Assembly: GCA_025929855.1 (NCBI GenBank)
Contig: JAICPK010000006.1
Location: 1 to 14,860 of the forward strand
Length of the DNA: 14,860 nucleotides
Direction of reading: 5' to 3'
Origin: Nitrososphaera sp.
Lineage (GTDB): Archaea > Thermoproteota > Nitrososphaeria > Nitrososphaerales > Nitrososphaeraceae
This document shows positions 1-6,738 of this stretch, piece by piece (positions within the stretch are counted from its first letter, which is position 1; each line of letters opens with the position of its first letter). The position numbers were made by a program, and so were the translations under genes. A model generated the notes under the pieces. That model saw only the letters and a list, made by a program, of their open reading frames with translations. It made no database searches and was not told the origin of the DNA.

Positions 1-19
1 ACCTAATGAAGGATGAGCA

Positions 20-27
20 TATATAAG
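20..27 (-). promoter_or_regulatory. Possible TATA box facing left
   Basis: Read on the minus strand this is CTTATATA, a good match to the archaeal YTTATATA box. A transcript starting about 26 bases downstream would begin just off the left edge of the window, so it may serve a leftward gene that is not visible here. No open frame in 1-175 uses it. Position and match are seen; the function is inferred. Confidence 0.3.
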
Positions 28-130
28 TATTCGCACTCGTAGGCAAAATAATTTTCTTTTGAAAAATTGAGGTAATTACATTACTGGGCTTGTTTGAAAC
101 GAACTAAGCATTAGCTTTCCCACAAAAAGG

Positions 131-138
131 ATAAATAG
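131..138 (+). promoter_or_regulatory. TATA-like box of the surface protein gene
   Basis: ATAAATAG is preceded by an A-rich stretch (AAAAAGG) that could act as a BRE. The expected transcription start is near 160, leaving a leader of about 15 bases before the ATG at 176. The leader carries a weak purine-rich GAAGG before the start codon. Confidence 0.35.
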
Positions 139-175
139 TAATGCAATTATAGCGTGATAGAGTGCATGAAGGAAA

Positions 176-790
176 ATGGACTATAAAGCACATACATTAA
201 TAGGAATATTACTGGCATCACTTGCCTTGGTTGTACCGATTGGAACCACATATGCACAGACAGAAGATGGTGCTGCGACTAATGCGACAGGTGGTGCTGC
301 GACTGACGAGGCAGCTGTTCCTGCTATTAACGCAACAGGAGGAGGAGAATGGACAACATTTGACCTTACAGCAGAGGGCCAAACATATCCAATAGAGTAC
401 ATGATCACTGGTGGATCTGTGCAGAATATGACGATCCATGGCGAGAACCAAACGCTTGGAGTTGCAATTAACTCAATGAGTAATGGAACGATAGCTCTCA
501 GACTACCAAGAGAGGTAATTGATTCTAAAACAGCTGAGGGAGAAGATGCCGAATTTGCAGCATTTATTGATAACGCCGAATATGAACAACCTGGTGAAAT
601 TGAGCCAGGAGGAGATGCTAGAACACTATTAATTGGCTTCCCAGCAGGCGCTGGATCAATCGATGTTATAGGTACTTCCGTAATTCCAGAATTCAGCACA
701 ATAGCTGTAATCGTGCTGGCTATTGCTATTGTTGGAATAGTCATAGCAACTGCAAGACACGGCAGGTTCAATATCGGCCAAAGGATGTAA
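176..790 (+). CDS. Secreted surface protein with PEFG-CTERM-like anchor
   Basis: The 204-residue protein has an N-terminal signal peptide (hydrophobic residues 8-25, likely cleavage near TYA-Q28). A low-complexity Ala/Thr/Asn/Gly linker follows (30-58), partly built on a 12-base direct repeat at 269-280 and 293-304. A beta-rich domain spans about 60-168. The C-terminus has the tripartite form of a PEF-CTERM/PEFG-CTERM sorting signal: short motif PEFS at 171-174, a hydrophobic helix 175-192, then a basic tail containing R194 and R197. Such tails are known from thaumarchaeal cell-surface proteins thought to be processed by archaeosortases. The segment ending LRLPREVID resembles the repeated domain of these proteins. 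The motif is PEFS rather than PEFG. The protein probably sits outside the membrane or S-layer; its ligand or role is unknown. It seems to be a single-gene unit. Confidence 0.75.
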   Translation: MDYKAHTLIGILLASLALVVPIGTTYAQTEDGAATNATGGAATDEAAVPAINATGGGEWTTFDLTAEGQTYPIEYMITGGSVQNMTIHGENQTLGVAINSMSNGTIALRLPREVIDSKTAEGEDAEFAAFIDNAEYEQPGEIEPGGDARTLLIGFPAGAGSIDVIGTSVIPEFSTIAVIVLAIAIVGIVIATARHGRFNIGQRM

Positions 791-837
791 AACTTTCTCC
801 TCCTTCTTTTTATTACTTGAAAAAGCCTTACCGAAGG

Positions 838-862
838 GTGTTGTCGTTGTTGTCGTCGTTAT
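838..862. repeat. GTT/GTC triplet-rich tract
   Basis: A short run of GTTGTC-type triplets lies between the surface protein gene and the 3' end of the tRNA gene. It creates a spurious poly-Thr frame on the minus strand. It is probably simple-sequence DNA without function. Confidence 0.4.
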
Positions 863-872
863 CATCGCAAGA

Positions 873-974
873 TGGGGCCTTCGGAGGGATTTGAACCCTC
901 CTCAAGCGGTCTCTGCCAGAAGTCGAAATATAGACCACAGCCGCCTATACTAACCAGGCTATACTACGAAGGCC
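873..974 (-). tRNA. tRNA-His (anticodon GTG) with intron
   Basis: Read on the minus strand the sequence folds as a full cloverleaf. The acceptor stem GCCTTCG pairs with CGAAGGC; U8 A9 are followed by a D arm with G15 and GG; the anticodon stem GGCGG pairs with CCGCT; loop C-T-GTG-G-A carries the anticodon at 936-938; the variable loop has 4 bases; the T arm is GAGGG TTCAAAT CCCTC. An extra G precedes position 1 (base 974) and faces C73 (base 876), the G-1:C73 pair that marks tRNA-His. The 3' CCA is encoded (873-875). A 24-base intron sits after position 37. G15 is the site where archaea place archaeosine, whose precursor genes lie about 6 kb away. A TATA box is centred about 34 bases upstream. 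Confidence 0.93.
911..934 (-). other. tRNA-His intron (bulge-helix-bulge, position 37/38)
   Basis: Removing these 24 bases restores a seven-base anticodon loop (C32 T33 GTG G37 A38). The precursor fits the archaeal splicing-endonuclease motif: C32-T33-G34-T35 pairs with GCAG near the intron 3' end (one T-G wobble), leaving G36 G37 plus the first intron base as one 3-base bulge and A, G plus A38 as the other. The outer intron helix looks weak, so the motif may be a relaxed form. The GGTCT/AGACC pairing across the junction is an alternative fold. The boundary could shift by one base. Confidence 0.8.
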
Positions 975-1004
975 AGCCAGCCAGCAAATTTGCAACAACT
1001 ACAG

Positions 1005-1012
1005 TATATAAT
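1005..1012 (-). promoter_or_regulatory. TATA box of tRNA-His
   Basis: On the minus strand this is ATTATATA. The expected start near 982 is a few bases before the tRNA 5' end at 974. It lies in the 54-base gap after the NIF3-like gene, so the tRNA can be transcribed on its own. Confidence 0.5.
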
Positions 1013-1028
1013 CGTTCGACCATCTTGA

Positions 1029-1847
1029 TCATCTATTTGGAAGGATGCCGACTCTGACAGTTTCAATACCTAGGTTCTCAAGCCGATCTGCAAGACCATT
1101 GAGGCCTATTGAGTCACCCCCCAAGTGTCCCATTACTACAAGGTTGCCCTCCAGCTTTTCTTCCCTCATTTTGATCAGTTCGCCATAATCTATATGCAGA
1201 TAGATGACTGTAGAAACACCATGTTGAAAGTATGCCTTGGCAATGTTGAAGCCACCGTTAGTCCCTGCAGCCACCACCAAAGTCCAATGGCCTGCTTTGT
1301 TGTTTTGACTCCCAAACCTTACTCGTACCTTGGTTGCAGCATGGCGGAATTCGGGGATGTTACTAATGGATTTGACAATATCTGATACGTGTTCTGTCCT
1401 GCCGGCCTTTATGGCGCGCAATATAACCTGCCGCATGTATTCGTCACAAGGCTGGTGAATATTAACAAGTGGCATGCCAAGCGCCTTGGCAGCTCCGACA
1501 ACATCACTGTAAATATTAGCATGGTTACGTGTCTCGATTCGCTCCTTGAGCTTCTCAACGAGCTCTCTTGCGATTTTCTTTGGAACACCATGCTCTACCA
1601 TATAATCGATATGCCTGTCAAACACTTTGTAAAAATTTACTGCAGTAGCACCAATTGGGTGGTGAGCAATGACTGCATCACACTCGAGCTGCTTTGCAAG
1701 CATCAGCTCTGCGGTTCCTATGTCTATTCCGATCAGCACTTTGCTTATGTTCTTACCTTTTATGTGCACAGCACTGTCTGCCGGCATTTTCTTCCAACCT
1801 GCAAGTTCTAGCCCCACTTTCATTATTCTGTCTGTATCTACCGCCAC
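1029..1847 (-). CDS. NIF3-family (dinuclear metal centre) protein
   Basis: The 272-residue protein has the NIF3/DUF34 hallmarks: an N-terminal AHHP motif (residues 61-64, H62 and H63 as metal ligands) and a C-terminal MGH motif (H241) followed by GGDS. The family forms ring-like hexamers with a two-metal site. Its biochemical role is unsettled; some members are called GTP cyclohydrolase I type 2, but that label is doubtful. This version is long compared with minimal members of about 250 residues, with a middle insertion (residues 130-190). The start taken is GTG at 1847, which lies about 28 bases from the centre of a palindromic TATA box and so could be a leaderless start. An ATG at residue 9 (MKVGLELAGW) is an alternative. 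The gene is divergent from taw1; tRNA-His follows downstream on the same strand. Confidence 0.8.
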   Translation of the reverse strand: MAVDTDRIMKVGLELAGWKKMPADSAVHIKGKNISKVLIGIDIGTAELMLAKQLECDAVIAHHPIGATAVNFYKVFDRHIDYMVEHGVPKKIARELVEKLKERIETRNHANIYSDVVGAAKALGMPLVNIHQPCDEYMRQVILRAIKAGRTEHVSDIVKSISNIPEFRHAATKVRVRFGSQNNKAGHWTLVVAAGTNGGFNIAKAYFQHGVSTVIYLHIDYGELIKMREEKLEGNLVVMGHLGGDSIGLNGLADRLENLGIETVRVGILPNR

Positions 1848-1871
1848 GGCTACCAGCCGGCACAGTGAAAA

Positions 1872-1879
1872 ATTTAAAT
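1872..1879. promoter_or_regulatory. Palindromic TATA box shared by two divergent genes
   Basis: ATTTAAAT is a perfect palindrome in the 61 bases between the NIF3-like gene and taw1. Its centre (1875.5) is 28.5 bases from the GTG at 1847 and 33.5 bases from the ATG at 1909, which suits leaderless or nearly leaderless transcription both ways. No second AT-rich element is seen in the gap. Confidence 0.5.
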
Positions 1880-1908
1880 CTGATCTTCAACCCAATACCA
1901 AAGCCAGC

Positions 1909-2937
1909 ATGAGTTGTTCAGACGAGCATGTTTCACACTCGATACACAACAACCTAATCCAGATCACACCCCAGCTAAAAACAAGGTTGCAGAAGGCGAA
2001 GTACGGAGTCTATAACCACTCTTCAGTGGAGCTGTGCCACTGGACAAAAAAGTCGTTTGCGGAAGAAGGTAACTGCTATAAACACAAGTTCTATGGCATC
2101 TCTACTCACCAATGCATGGAAATGACCCCAACTGCAATGAACTGTGAAAACAGGTGCATTTACTGCTGGCGCCCAACAGAGTTTTATGATACGTTGCAGA
2201 TGCCAGAGGACCTGGTCGATGAGCCGGATATCATCATTGAACAATTGATGGCCGAGCGGAAAAAACTGATAAATGGCTTTTATGGAAACCCCAAGAATAA
2301 TAAGAAAAAGCTTGATGAATCGCTGCTGCCAGCCCATTATGCAATTTCATTATCAGGCGAACCCACGATGTACCCTAAGCTGCCACAGCTAATAAAATAC
2401 TTAAGGTCGCTCAAGGCAACTAAGTCTATTTTTCTGGTGACAAATGGGCAAGAGCCGGATATGCTAAAGAGGCTGGCTGTAGAAGACGCACTGCCCACTC
2501 AGATTTACTTATCGACTAACGCTTCAAACAAAAAAATGTTCTATCAGATAAACCGTCCACGTCACCGCGACGCATGGGAGCGCTGGTGGGAGAGCCTGAG
2601 GTTACTTGCAACCCTCAACACCAGAACTGTGCTTCGGATGACTCTGATAAAAGGATACAATGATAGCCACGATTTTGTTAGAGAATTTGCAGATATGATG
2701 GCGCAGGGTAATCCTCACTTTATTGAGCTGAAATCTTATATGCACATTGGCATGTCGACTCAGCGACTAGAACAAGACCATATGCTGGAAATGAATGAGG
2801 TAAGGAACTTTGCTACAAAGCTGTGCGCCAAGATGTATTCATTCAAGGTAATGGATGAAAGTGAGATTTCAAGGATAGTGGTATTACAGAATCAAGTGCG
2901 GTATGTGGACAGGTGGATTAAAGAATACATGCTTTGA
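1909..2937 (+). CDS. taw1: tRNA-Phe 4-demethylwyosine synthase (TYW1/Taw1)
   Basis: This radical-SAM enzyme makes the tricyclic 4-demethylwyosine base from N1-methylguanosine at position 37 of tRNA-Phe, using pyruvate as carbon donor. The 342-residue protein shows the radical-SAM motif C79-x3-C83-x2-C86 (CENRCIYC) and three further cysteines, C43, C56 and C69, spaced 13 and 13. As I recall the family, the same spacing (C26, C39, C52, then C62, C66, C69) occurs in the Methanocaldococcus jannaschii enzyme, where the first three bind a second iron-sulfur cluster. The segment around KFYGISTHQCMEMTP is also typical, as is SGEPTMYP near residue 145. The frame is open upstream to 1669, but that part lies inside the opposite gene; the ATG at 1909 gives the family length and follows the TATA box. 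It ends 3 bases from the end of rdgB, tail to tail. Confidence 0.93.
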   Translation: MSCSDEHVSHSIHNNLIQITPQLKTRLQKAKYGVYNHSSVELCHWTKKSFAEEGNCYKHKFYGISTHQCMEMTPTAMNCENRCIYCWRPTEFYDTLQMPEDLVDEPDIIIEQLMAERKKLINGFYGNPKNNKKKLDESLLPAHYAISLSGEPTMYPKLPQLIKYLRSLKATKSIFLVTNGQEPDMLKRLAVEDALPTQIYLSTNASNKKMFYQINRPRHRDAWERWWESLRLLATLNTRTVLRMTLIKGYNDSHDFVREFADMMAQGNPHFIELKSYMHIGMSTQRLEQDHMLEMNEVRNFATKLCAKMYSFKVMDESEISRIVVLQNQVRYVDRWIKEYML

Positions 2938-2940
2938 ATG

Positions 2941-3489
2941 TTAGAGCTTTAGGTACCATTGGGCAAATTTTTCAAGTGCTCTTTTGCGATGCGAATACTC
3001 ATTCTTGCTTTTCTTTAGCTCTGCAAATGTGAGGTCGGTGCCATCAGGGACAAATATTGGATCATAGCCCCAACCGGGCTCTGTTATCGTATCAGATATC
3101 CTGCCGTCAACTCTTCCATCTGATATCGACAATATTATTCCATTATAGAAGGCAATCACTGAGCGGAAGTACGCTGACCGTTTGGTTGATCCAGCAAGTA
3201 ATTTTAGTATACCGTCATTTCCAATGGTTTTGAATACAAATGAAGAATACTGAGCTGGAAATCCTGCAAGGCTGTCGATAAATAAGCCATCGTCTTCAAC
3301 TATGACTGGCCTGCCTACTTTTGCAAATGCAGTTTTCACCTTCTCTCCTGCTATTTCCTTAAGGGAATCTGACTGGATTTCAATAAGATGGAGTTGAGAA
3401 AAGTCGACAGTAATGCTTAGTGTCGAGAGTATTGATTGGACTTCAAGGAACTTATTTTGATTTGTGCTTGCGAAGGTTATGTTTTTCAT
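2941..3489 (-). CDS. rdgB: XTP/dITP pyrophosphatase (HAM1/RdgB family)
   Basis: This enzyme hydrolyses non-canonical purine nucleoside triphosphates (ITP, dITP, XTP) to monophosphate and pyrophosphate, keeping deaminated bases out of DNA and RNA. The 182-residue protein has the usual length. Family motifs are all visible: STNQNK at 8-13 (substrate phosphate contact), VEDDGL at 64-69 (metal and catalytic acid), PGWGYDPIF at 138-146 and SHR at 166-168. The start ATG lies 3 bases after the bud32 stop codon, so the two are almost certainly one transcript. Pairing of an ITPase gene with KEOPS genes fits a general tRNA and nucleotide quality theme, though no direct functional link is shown. Confidence 0.93.
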   Translation of the reverse strand: MKNITFASTNQNKFLEVQSILSTLSITVDFSQLHLIEIQSDSLKEIAGEKVKTAFAKVGRPVIVEDDGLFIDSLAGFPAQYSSFVFKTIGNDGILKLLAGSTKRSAYFRSVIAFYNGIILSISDGRVDGRISDTITEPGWGYDPIFVPDGTDLTFAELKKSKNEYSHRKRALEKFAQWYLKL

Positions 3490-3492
3490 AAT

Positions 3493-4104
3493 CTAAGCCA
3501 TCCTGGCATATCTTCCGCGCTGCTCTATCTCCCTGACATTTTCTAGAATTTTCTCTGTCTTTTTACCAGCAGCAACACTAGCATAACCTTCTATAAAGCG
3601 AGGAAAGGCTTTTCTGACTGCTATGTGTGCACTGGTAAATACTTCTTTTATGAGTCTGATATCGGTTGCCATGTCTTCGGTTCGCTCTGAATAGTATGAA
3701 AGGCCAAAGTCTAGCAAGACAAGCCTTTTGTTCATTACAAAATTTGAAGTCGTCAGGTCGCCGTGGATAATGTTGATTGTGTGCAACAGTGCCGCATAGC
3801 GACCTATCTTGTAGCAGATGTCCGGAGTTAGCACATCGCGGACGTTTTGCCCTTCAATAAACTCCATTATTATTTCAGCCTTAGCAGGATCAACAAAATA
3901 TACAAACGGACTCATGACTCCTGCGGACTTGGCAGCAGACATGAAACTTGCTTCATGTATTGTCCTGTGCTTTCTGATTATGGAGTCTAGCTCTGGATGG
4001 CGGTAGGACTTGGGTGAGCGCACTTTGGAAACCGCCTTCTTGCTATCCCACTCTACAATGTAGATGTCGGCTTCTGCTCCCTTTTTTATCAGCGTTGGCT
4101 GCAA
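3493..4104 (-). CDS. bud32: Bud32, KEOPS complex kinase/ATPase
   Basis: Bud32 is the small RIO-like kinase of KEOPS, the complex that installs threonylcarbamoyl on A37 of ANN-decoding tRNAs. It contacts Kae1 and works mainly as an ATPase. From the TTG at 4104 the protein is 203 residues, the normal size for stand-alone Bud32. It shows KKGAEADIY (7-15) as the glycine-loop equivalent, catalytic HGDLTTSN (114-121), metal-binding DFGLSYYSE (132-140) and the short basic C-terminus RGRYARMA. The frame is open up to 4260, but that extension overlaps the divergent gene and has no Bud32 similarity. The TTG start follows a minus-strand TTTTTATC box centred 28 bases upstream, which supports it. kae1 is not adjacent: a plus-strand gene separates them. 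Confidence 0.9.
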   Translation of the reverse strand: MQPTLIKKGAEADIYIVEWDSKKAVSKVRSPKSYRHPELDSIIRKHRTIHEASFMSAAKSAGVMSPFVYFVDPAKAEIIMEFIEGQNVRDVLTPDICYKIGRYAALLHTINIIHGDLTTSNFVMNKRLVLLDFGLSYYSERTEDMATDIRLIKEVFTSAHIAVRKAFPRFIEGYASVAAGKKTEKILENVREIEQRGRYARMA

Positions 4105-4107
4105 TAG

Positions 4108-4115
4108 TAATATAG
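4108..4115 (+). promoter_or_regulatory. TATA box of the PH/GRAM-like gene
   Basis: TAATATAG is centred 26.5 bases before the GTG at 4138, the spacing expected for a leaderless archaeal mRNA. It lies only 4 bases upstream of the proposed bud32 start codon, inside the region needed by the opposite promoter. Confidence 0.45.
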
Positions 4116-4128
4116 GCTCTGCTTTGAA

Positions 4129-4136
4129 GATAAAAA
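4129..4136 (-). promoter_or_regulatory. TATA-like box of bud32-rdgB
   Basis: On the minus strand this reads TTTTTATC, centred 28.5 bases before the TTG start of bud32. It ends next to the GTG start of the opposite gene, so the two promoters occupy the same 35 bases. Confidence 0.35.
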
Positions 4137-4137
4137 T

Positions 4138-4464
4138 GTGGTGAGTTTTGAACCAGCACCGGGCGAAAAAATACTCCTTGACGAGGACTGCTCTGAGGAC
4201 AAGCTCAAAAGTGGTATACTCGTGCTGACTGACCATAGGCTGGTATTTCAAAGGACACAAGGCAGAATAGCAACTCTTTCAAAAAAAGAGACTGAAGTTG
4301 TTCTTGACATACCGCTTGATAAAATATCTTCCGTCAGGTCTGAAGGGTTCCTTGTGAAAAAGCTAGTGTTAGTCGTAGCAGGAGAGCAGATCTACAAGTT
4401 TGGTGTGTTTAATAATGGGAAATGGGAGCGCCAGATAAAGCAGATCACTAGCGGCGCCAGCTGA
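4138..4464 (+). CDS. Small PH/GRAM-like domain protein
   Basis: The 108-residue protein begins with GTG at 4138 (another GTG follows at 4141). The sequence is a single beta-rich domain. The core (residues 24-100) has the pattern GILVLTDHRLVF, then a charged turn, then LDIPLDKISSVRSEG, KKLVLVVAGE, YKFGVF and a final helix. This is the pattern of bacterial PH-like and GRAM domains, where the phrase 'LTDHRLVF' opens a strand. No signal peptide or membrane helix is seen, so it should be cytoplasmic, perhaps a lipid or protein binder. It is on the strand opposite to its neighbours, lodged between kae1 and bud32. Its last 17 bases overlap the last 17 of kae1. I know of no KEOPS subunit with this fold; a link to KEOPS is speculation from position only. 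Confidence 0.72.
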   Translation: MVSFEPAPGEKILLDEDCSEDKLKSGILVLTDHRLVFQRTQGRIATLSKKETEVVLDIPLDKISSVRSEGFLVKKLVLVVAGEQIYKFGVFNNGKWERQIKQITSGAS

Positions 4465-5440
4465 CATGCACACTGTCAAGTCGCCACGACTGCTGCACAG
4501 TCGACTCTTCCACTTGAACATTCATTTTTGTAGCCAGGTACTCCTGCAATGCAGTCCACGCGATCTGAGCACCATTGTCACCGGCGAACTTGATTGGGCA
4601 GACAAACAATTTAGCATCTTGCCGATTGCATACGCTATCAAGCATCTGAGCAAGCCTCTTGTTTGCTGCTACCCCACCCACAATCATCATTTCTTTCTTG
4701 TTGGTGAACGAAAGAGCCCGCTCGACAGCCTCTGCTAACATTGCAAATGCGGTTTCCTGCAGAGAGTAGCATGTATCTGCCAACTCAGTCTTGTGTGAAG
4801 CAAGCTTGACTGCAGCAGTCAGCAGCCCCGAAAATGAGACGTCGTTTCCTTTAATGACATACGGTAACTGTAGGTATTTCCCAGCAGACTGGCTTGCTAA
4901 TTGTTCGATCCTATTGCCACAAGGAGAGGCAAAGCCAAGTGCCCGACCAAACTGGTCGAGCAATTGTCCTACTGTGATGTCAAGCGTCTCGCCAAAGACC
5001 CGCCAGCGGCTATGAGAAAATGCAAGTATCATCGTATGACCGCCTGACACCAACAGCACAAGTGGGTCGGAAGCGCCTGTGAGCATTGCTCCAAGCTCTA
5101 TATGGCCAAGGGCATGGTTAACAGGTACAAGCAGCTTCTTGTAAAATCCTGCAACTGTCCTTGCTATAACTGCACCAACGCGCAAACATGGCCCAAGACC
5201 CGGTCCGGCCGAGTACCCGACAATGTCAATGTCTTCCATTGTAACATTGGCTAATTTTAGAGCATTTCTTAAAATATCTGGCGACAGTTCCATGTGGTGC
5301 CGCGATGCTTCGCGTGGATGTATACCACTTCCCTCTGGTGCCTTGTAGACCTCACGTGTATCAGAGAGTATCTTGCCCATTGAATTAACTACTGAACAAC
5401 CAAATGTATGTGCAGTACTTTCAATTCCAAGGCATAGCAT
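4448..5440 (-). CDS. kae1: Kae1, KEOPS threonylcarbamoyl transferase
   Basis: Kae1 (TsaD/Qri7 family) is the catalytic subunit of KEOPS; it moves threonylcarbamoyl from threonylcarbamoyl-AMP to A37 of tRNA, giving t6A. The 330-residue protein is full length for stand-alone Kae1 and not fused to Bud32. It has the N-terminal actin-like fold (GIESTAHTFG, 5-14), HPREASRHH (41-49), the iron ligands H109 and H113 in NHALGH, the nucleotide loop VSGGHT (131-136), GGVAAN near residue 255, and the last metal ligand D288 in FAGDNG. The ATG start at 5440 is 12 bases after the ychF stop codon, so the two form an operon. The 3' end overlaps the convergent PH/GRAM-like gene by 17 bases. Confidence 0.94.
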   Translation of the reverse strand: MLCLGIESTAHTFGCSVVNSMGKILSDTREVYKAPEGSGIHPREASRHHMELSPDILRNALKLANVTMEDIDIVGYSAGPGLGPCLRVGAVIARTVAGFYKKLLVPVNHALGHIELGAMLTGASDPLVLLVSGGHTMILAFSHSRWRVFGETLDITVGQLLDQFGRALGFASPCGNRIEQLASQSAGKYLQLPYVIKGNDVSFSGLLTAAVKLASHKTELADTCYSLQETAFAMLAEAVERALSFTNKKEMMIVGGVAANKRLAQMLDSVCNRQDAKLFVCPIKFAGDNGAQIAWTALQEYLATKMNVQVEESTVQQSWRLDSVHVSWRR

Positions 5441-5452
5441 AGTTATTATCTC

Positions 5453-6655
5453 TCACCCCCGGCTTGTCGCTGACGATATCTTAATCACGTCACCATTTTT
5501 CAGCGGGTGGTTGGCAGCAATCCTTTGTTTAGTCCTTGCGTCAACTGCATATAGAAAGCCCTTTGCTAGATCTGCGTGTATTGCTTCTGCAAGATTCTTG
5601 GCCGTTGAACCTTCAGGTAGAAGCCAGACATCGGGCAGAATATTCCCCTTCTTGTCAGTAAGTTTAAACTCATCTTCTACAGGATACACCGCCACCATGC
5701 GGAGTAGCTTAAAGCAGGCAATGTTGATAACTTCCTGAACTCCTGTAGAACCATATTTTTGCATAAAGGTCTTGACAATGTCAAGCGCCTTTAGTTGCGG
5801 GGCACTTAGTGTCACTTCGGGCTTGACTTCAAATGAAACATCGCCAGGGAGGTAATGTAGAATACCTTTTTTGGATGCCTTTCTTAATAGTGCCTCAGCT
5901 TCTGATGCACAGGGAACCAGCTCCAGGCCGCCAGCTTTCAGCTTCTTGATATTATCATCCGCTGCTGGCAAGTCAGCTTTGTTGGCTGCTATCACAAACG
6001 GCTTGGCTCTTGTACGTAGCACTTTGCAAAATCGGAGTATGTCGTCATGAGTCCATCCCACAGGCTTTTTTGAAGCTAAGTCTGATGTTTGTACTGCATT
6101 TGTGATCATCTGCTCATTTATTCCAAGGCCCGATAAGCGCTTGGCAAGCAGCTGTTCCAGCTTTTGACCTTGGCTCTCAGCTTCCCTTGCAGTCTTCCCC
6201 CAGTCTCTTCCGATGATCGATTCAAGCCATAGATCAAATTCCTCTTCTACAAACTGGATGTCAAATACTGGGTCTCCAGTTCCAGCTCGAACTGGTCTAC
6301 CGTTGTTATCTGTGGAACCAGAAGAGTCTATGATGTGTATGAGAGCGTTGGCCTGCCTTGCATCATCAAGGAACTTGTTACCAAGCCCCTTGCCTGCATG
6401 TGCCCCTGGCACAAGACCTGCTATGTCCACCAGCTTGATAGGGATGAACCTGTTTCCATCTATGCATACTGAGTGGACCGGGTTATCCTGCACACCAAAC
6501 TCTCGACAGACACATTTTGTTCGAGCATAAGCTACACCTACATTAGGCTCGATTGTTGTAAATGGATAGTTTGCTACAGGAACGGCAAGGTCAGTGGCTG
6601 CATTAAAGAAAGTAGATTTGCCCACGTTGGCCTTGCCAATCAAGCCTATTATCAT
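5453..6655 (-). CDS. ychF: YchF/Obg-like ribosome-binding GTPase, archaeal type
   Basis: This is a 400-residue TRAFAC-class P-loop protein of the OBG/YchF group. Visible motifs are G1 GKANVGKS (7-14), G2 region around TTIEPNVG (33-40), G3 DIAG (77-80), G4 NKAD (225-228) and a CASEAE G5-like stretch (249-254). A C-terminal TGS domain (about 320-395, ending GDVIKISSA) is typical of proteins binding the ribosome or tRNA. Family members hydrolyse ATP or GTP; NKAD here suggests guanine specificity, whereas bacterial YchF has an altered G4 and uses ATP. An insertion between G3 and G4 (115-160) matches the archaeal subgroup. It is the first gene of a unit with kae1, and divergent from the cupin gene. 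ATTAAT at 6685-6690 could be its TATA box. Confidence 0.92.
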   Translation of the reverse strand: MIIGLIGKANVGKSTFFNAATDLAVPVANYPFTTIEPNVGVAYARTKCVCREFGVQDNPVHSVCIDGNRFIPIKLVDIAGLVPGAHAGKGLGNKFLDDARQANALIHIIDSSGSTDNNGRPVRAGTGDPVFDIQFVEEEFDLWLESIIGRDWGKTAREAESQGQKLEQLLAKRLSGLGINEQMITNAVQTSDLASKKPVGWTHDDILRFCKVLRTRAKPFVIAANKADLPAADDNIKKLKAGGLELVPCASEAEALLRKASKKGILHYLPGDVSFEVKPEVTLSAPQLKALDIVKTFMQKYGSTGVQEVINIACFKLLRMVAVYPVEDEFKLTDKKGNILPDVWLLPEGSTAKNLAEAIHADLAKGFLYAVDARTKQRIAANHPLKNGDVIKISSATSRG

Positions 6656-6705
6656 GTAGCAGCTACACTTTGGCTCATCCGGCCATTAATGTCTTCTTTC
6701 GAAAT

Positions 6706-6713
6706 CTAATAAG
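6706..6713 (+). promoter_or_regulatory. TATA-like box of the cupin gene
   Basis: CTAATAAG is centred 29.5 bases before the TTG at 6739. It supports that start over the upstream TTG at 6670. The 83 bases between ychF and the cupin gene hold the promoters of both. Confidence 0.3.
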
Positions 6714-6738
6714 ATGCAAGCATCATATAATAAGAGCC

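Noticed and set aside
872..1057. Plus-strand frame of 61 codons across the tRNA
   Set aside because: It runs through the antisense of a well-folded tRNA-His gene; its sequence is that of a tRNA read backwards.
1669..1908. Long upstream extension of the taw1 frame
   Set aside because: It lies within the opposite NIF3-like gene, has no TYW1 similarity, and the ATG at 1909 gives the family length and fits the TATA box.
4105..4260. N-terminal extension of the bud32 frame
   Set aside because: It overlaps the divergent PH/GRAM-like gene and the promoter region, and Bud32 proteins begin just before the KKGAEADIY motif.
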